A stretch of DNA of 6,426 bases from an uncultured Prevotellaceae bacterium (GTDB taxonomy: Bacteria; Bacteroidota; Bacteroidia; Bacteroidales; Bacteroidaceae), in the NCBI GenBank assembly GCA_900313845.1, contig OMTC01000112.1, forward strand, positions 1 through 6,426, in the 5' to 3' direction. The notes below the pieces were generated by a model. It had not been told where the DNA came from. It worked only from the letters and a program-made list of their open reading frames with translations, and did no database searches. Positions 4,522 through 6,426 of the stretch are shown in pieces (the stretch's first letter is position 1; each line of letters starts with the position of its first letter). A program made the position numbers and the translations under genes.

Positions 4522-6426
4522 ATGAAAAACAGGGTCGATTGTTTCATACCCTATGCTGATGAGGCATCTGTGCGTTTCACAGTGGCTCAGATGAAGAATT
4601 CGAAGCGCGTTGCAAACATCTTTCTGATGGCATTCGACAAGCATTTGCCACAGATAGACGGTTGCACGATGTTTTTTGTGGATGACATCACTTCTTCCAA
4701 AACATTCCATGAGGCTTCGAAATACATGACGTCGCAGTACTTGCTGCTTTATACGAAGACAACGCCGCTCGCCTTGGGCTACAATGCCATTGAGCGAATG
4801 GTGGAAATTGCCAAGGACACAGGGGCATATATGTTCTATTCGGACAGGAACGTGGTGAAGGATGGAAAGGTGGAGAAAGTGCCTACTATTCCTTGCCAAT
4901 TGGGAAGTGTGCGCAACGATTTCGATTTCGGCCCACTCTTCATGATTGATACGGCAGCCTTCCAACTCTATGAGAAGGAGAACCCTCATGTGGATTGGAA
5001 ATATGCAGCACGCTACGACATTCGTCTTTTCATCTCCCGCATCTCACCTAATTCCATCGTTCATATCAACGAGGTGCTCTACACCGAAGAGGAACTCGAT
5101 TTGAGAAAGAGTGGGGAGAAGCAATTCGACTATGTGGATCCTCGCAATCGGGAGTTGCAAATAGAAATGGAGGCTGCTTGCACGAATCATCTCAAGCTCA
5201 TTGATGCCTACATCGCTTCCGATTGTGTGAGTGAAGTTGCTATAGGCAGAAACTCCTTCCCTTTGGAGGCATCCGTCATCATTCCTGTACGCAACAGGGT
5301 TCGCACCATAGAGGATGCCGTGCGTTCAGCCTTGAGCCAAAAAACAGATTTTGATTTCAATGTTCTGGTCATTGACAATCATTCCGATGATGGCACTACG
5401 GAGGTGCTTCAGCGCTTGTCGGCAGAAGATGCACGTTGCGTACATATCCAGCCCGAACGGAACGACTTGGGAATCGGTGGATGCTGGAATCTTGCCATTG
5501 ATGATGAGAGGTGTGGACGTTTTGCTGTGCAGCTTGATAGCGATGATTTATATAGTTCGCCCAACACCCTTCAGCGCATCGTTGATAAGTTCCATGCTGA
5601 GCATTGTGCGATGGTGATTGGTTCCTATCGCATGTGTGATTTCCAACTCAACACCTTGCCTCCAGGCATCATCGACCATCGTGAATGGACCGATGAAAAC
5701 GGACGTAATAACGCATTGAGAATCAATGGACTTGGTGCTCCTCGTGCATTCTTCACTCCAATCCTTCGCAAATATGGTGTGCCTAACACCAGCTATGGTG
5801 AGGACTATGCCTTAGGACTCTCTTTCTCACGTCGATTCAAGATAGGTCGCATCTTTGATGAGTTGTATTTGTGTCGTCGTTGGGAGGGCAATTCCGATGC
5901 AGCACTTTCTCCTGCAAAGGTGAATGCCAATAACTATTATAAGGATGGTTTGCGCACTTCCGAAATATTGGCTCGCCAGCAACTCAATAGGTACTGGAAA
6001 CAACCCGTTCAGGAGAAGGATGTGAATCGTTTTTTCACGAATCAGTTGAAACAATGGGATGATGCTCGAGAGCGCTATGAGCAGTTGCAGCATGTGGAAG
6101 TGAAAGCCATGCATGATGCTGATGTGCGTTTTGCAGCGCAATTCAATCCTGCTCGTATCGTATCGACAGGAGCATCTATCGACAAGAAAACCATCGATGA
6201 GCGTCCTTGCTTCCTCTGTTCAGAGAATCGTCCTGATGAGCAGATTCACATTCCTGTTCATGGCAAATACATCCTCTTGGTCAATCCATTCCCTATCTTG
6301 CCAAAGCATTTCACCATACCTCTCCGTCTCCATACCCCTCAGTGCATTCGTGAGCACTATCTGGAAATGATGAGAATCACAGAGGGTTTCAAGCACCTTT
6401 TTGTGTTCTACAATGGACCTTGTTGC
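4522..6426 (+). CDS. Glycosyltransferase family 2 protein fused to a DUF4922 domain (partial, 3' end outside window)
   Basis: The frame is open from the ATG at 4522 through the last base (635 codons) with no stop, so the C-terminus is missing. Residues 1-240 form a glycosyltransferase-like domain (DCFIPY 6-11, YSD 106-108, DFDFG 133-137) lacking a clear DxD. Residues 250-460 form a second, canonical family 2 GT-A domain: ASVIIPVRNR (250-259), VIDNHSDDGT (283-292), DSDD (339-342, metal/nucleotide-sugar binding), GED (426-428) and RRW (452-454). A helical charged linker follows. From about 558 a DUF4922 segment begins: RPCFLC (561-566, possible zinc ligands), NPFPILPKHFTIP (588-600) and NGPCC (631-635), resembling GalT/HIT-type nucleotidyltransferases. 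It is cut just before the expected histidine-rich catalytic motif. It probably acts in the cytoplasm on nucleotide sugars; donor and acceptor are unknown. An in-frame stop at 4513 makes 4522 the earliest ATG. Confidence 0.88.
   Translation, partial: MKNRVDCFIPYADEASVRFTVAQMKNSKRVANIFLMAFDKHLPQIDGCTMFFVDDITSSKTFHEASKYMTSQYLLLYTKTTPLALGYNAIERMVEIAKDTGAYMFYSDRNVVKDGKVEKVPTIPCQLGSVRNDFDFGPLFMIDTAAFQLYEKENPHVDWKYAARYDIRLFISRISPNSIVHINEVLYTEEELDLRKSGEKQFDYVDPRNRELQIEMEAACTNHLKLIDAYIASDCVSEVAIGRNSFPLEASVIIPVRNRVRTIEDAVRSALSQKTDFDFNVLVIDNHSDDGTTEVLQRLSAEDARCVHIQPERNDLGIGGCWNLAIDDERCGRFAVQLDSDDLYSSPNTLQRIVDKFHAEHCAMVIGSYRMCDFQLNTLPPGIIDHREWTDENGRNNALRINGLGAPRAFFTPILRKYGVPNTSYGEDYALGLSFSRRFKIGRIFDELYLCRRWEGNSDAALSPAKVNANNYYKDGLRTSEILARQQLNRYWKQPVQEKDVNRFFTNQLKQWDDARERYEQLQHVEVKAMHDADVRFAAQFNPARIVSTGASIDKKTIDERPCFLCSENRPDEQIHIPVHGKYILLVNPFPILPKHFTIPLRLHTPQCIREHYLEMMRITEGFKHLFVFYNGPCC

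Noticed and set aside
4441..4989. 182-residue minus-strand open frame
   Set aside because: Antisense to the conserved N-terminal domain of the glycosyltransferase and starts inside it; no domain recognised.

Overview
The window looks like a piece of a Bacteroidales chromosome (Bacteroides/Prevotella type). Reasons: promoters fit the Bacteroidetes pattern (TTTG, 19 bp, TAnnTTTG), start codons mostly lack Shine-Dalgarno sequences, and the protein families are typical of the group (short CstA, GHL10 with a C-terminal Fn3-like domain, glycosyltransferase fused to DUF4922). No mobile element, CRISPR array, tRNA or rRNA was seen. Everything here is from reading the sequence; no database search was run.

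Layout. Positions 1-40 hold a hairpin with a T tract that suits a terminator for the minus-strand gene. Positions 133-1893 (minus) encode a secreted GHL10-family glycoside hydrolase-like protein. Positions 1894-2075 form a divergent intergenic region with a convincing plus-strand promoter embedded in an inverted repeat. Positions 2076-3554 (plus) encode a CstA-family transporter. It is followed after 2 nt by a 68-residue two-helix membrane protein (3557-3763) that is probably co-translated with it. A near-perfect promoter at 3817-3847 drives a small outer-membrane beta-barrel protein (3881-4363). A long hairpin (4412-4491) with a T-rich tail separates it from the last gene. That gene starts at 4522 and runs off the right edge: a glycosyltransferase-like domain, a family 2 glycosyltransferase domain, and the start of a DUF4922 nucleotidyltransferase/hydrolase-like domain.

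How the genes may relate. cstA and the small membrane gene look like one transcription unit for uptake of pyruvate or a similar nutrient. The GHL10 protein, the barrel protein and the glycosyltransferase all concern the cell envelope, but they have separate promoters or terminators, so a shared pathway is only a guess. The most unusual items are the three-domain glycosyltransferase-DUF4922 fusion, the CstA-coupled small protein, and the 4412-4491 hairpin, whose three mismatches are all G-U pairs on the plus transcript only.
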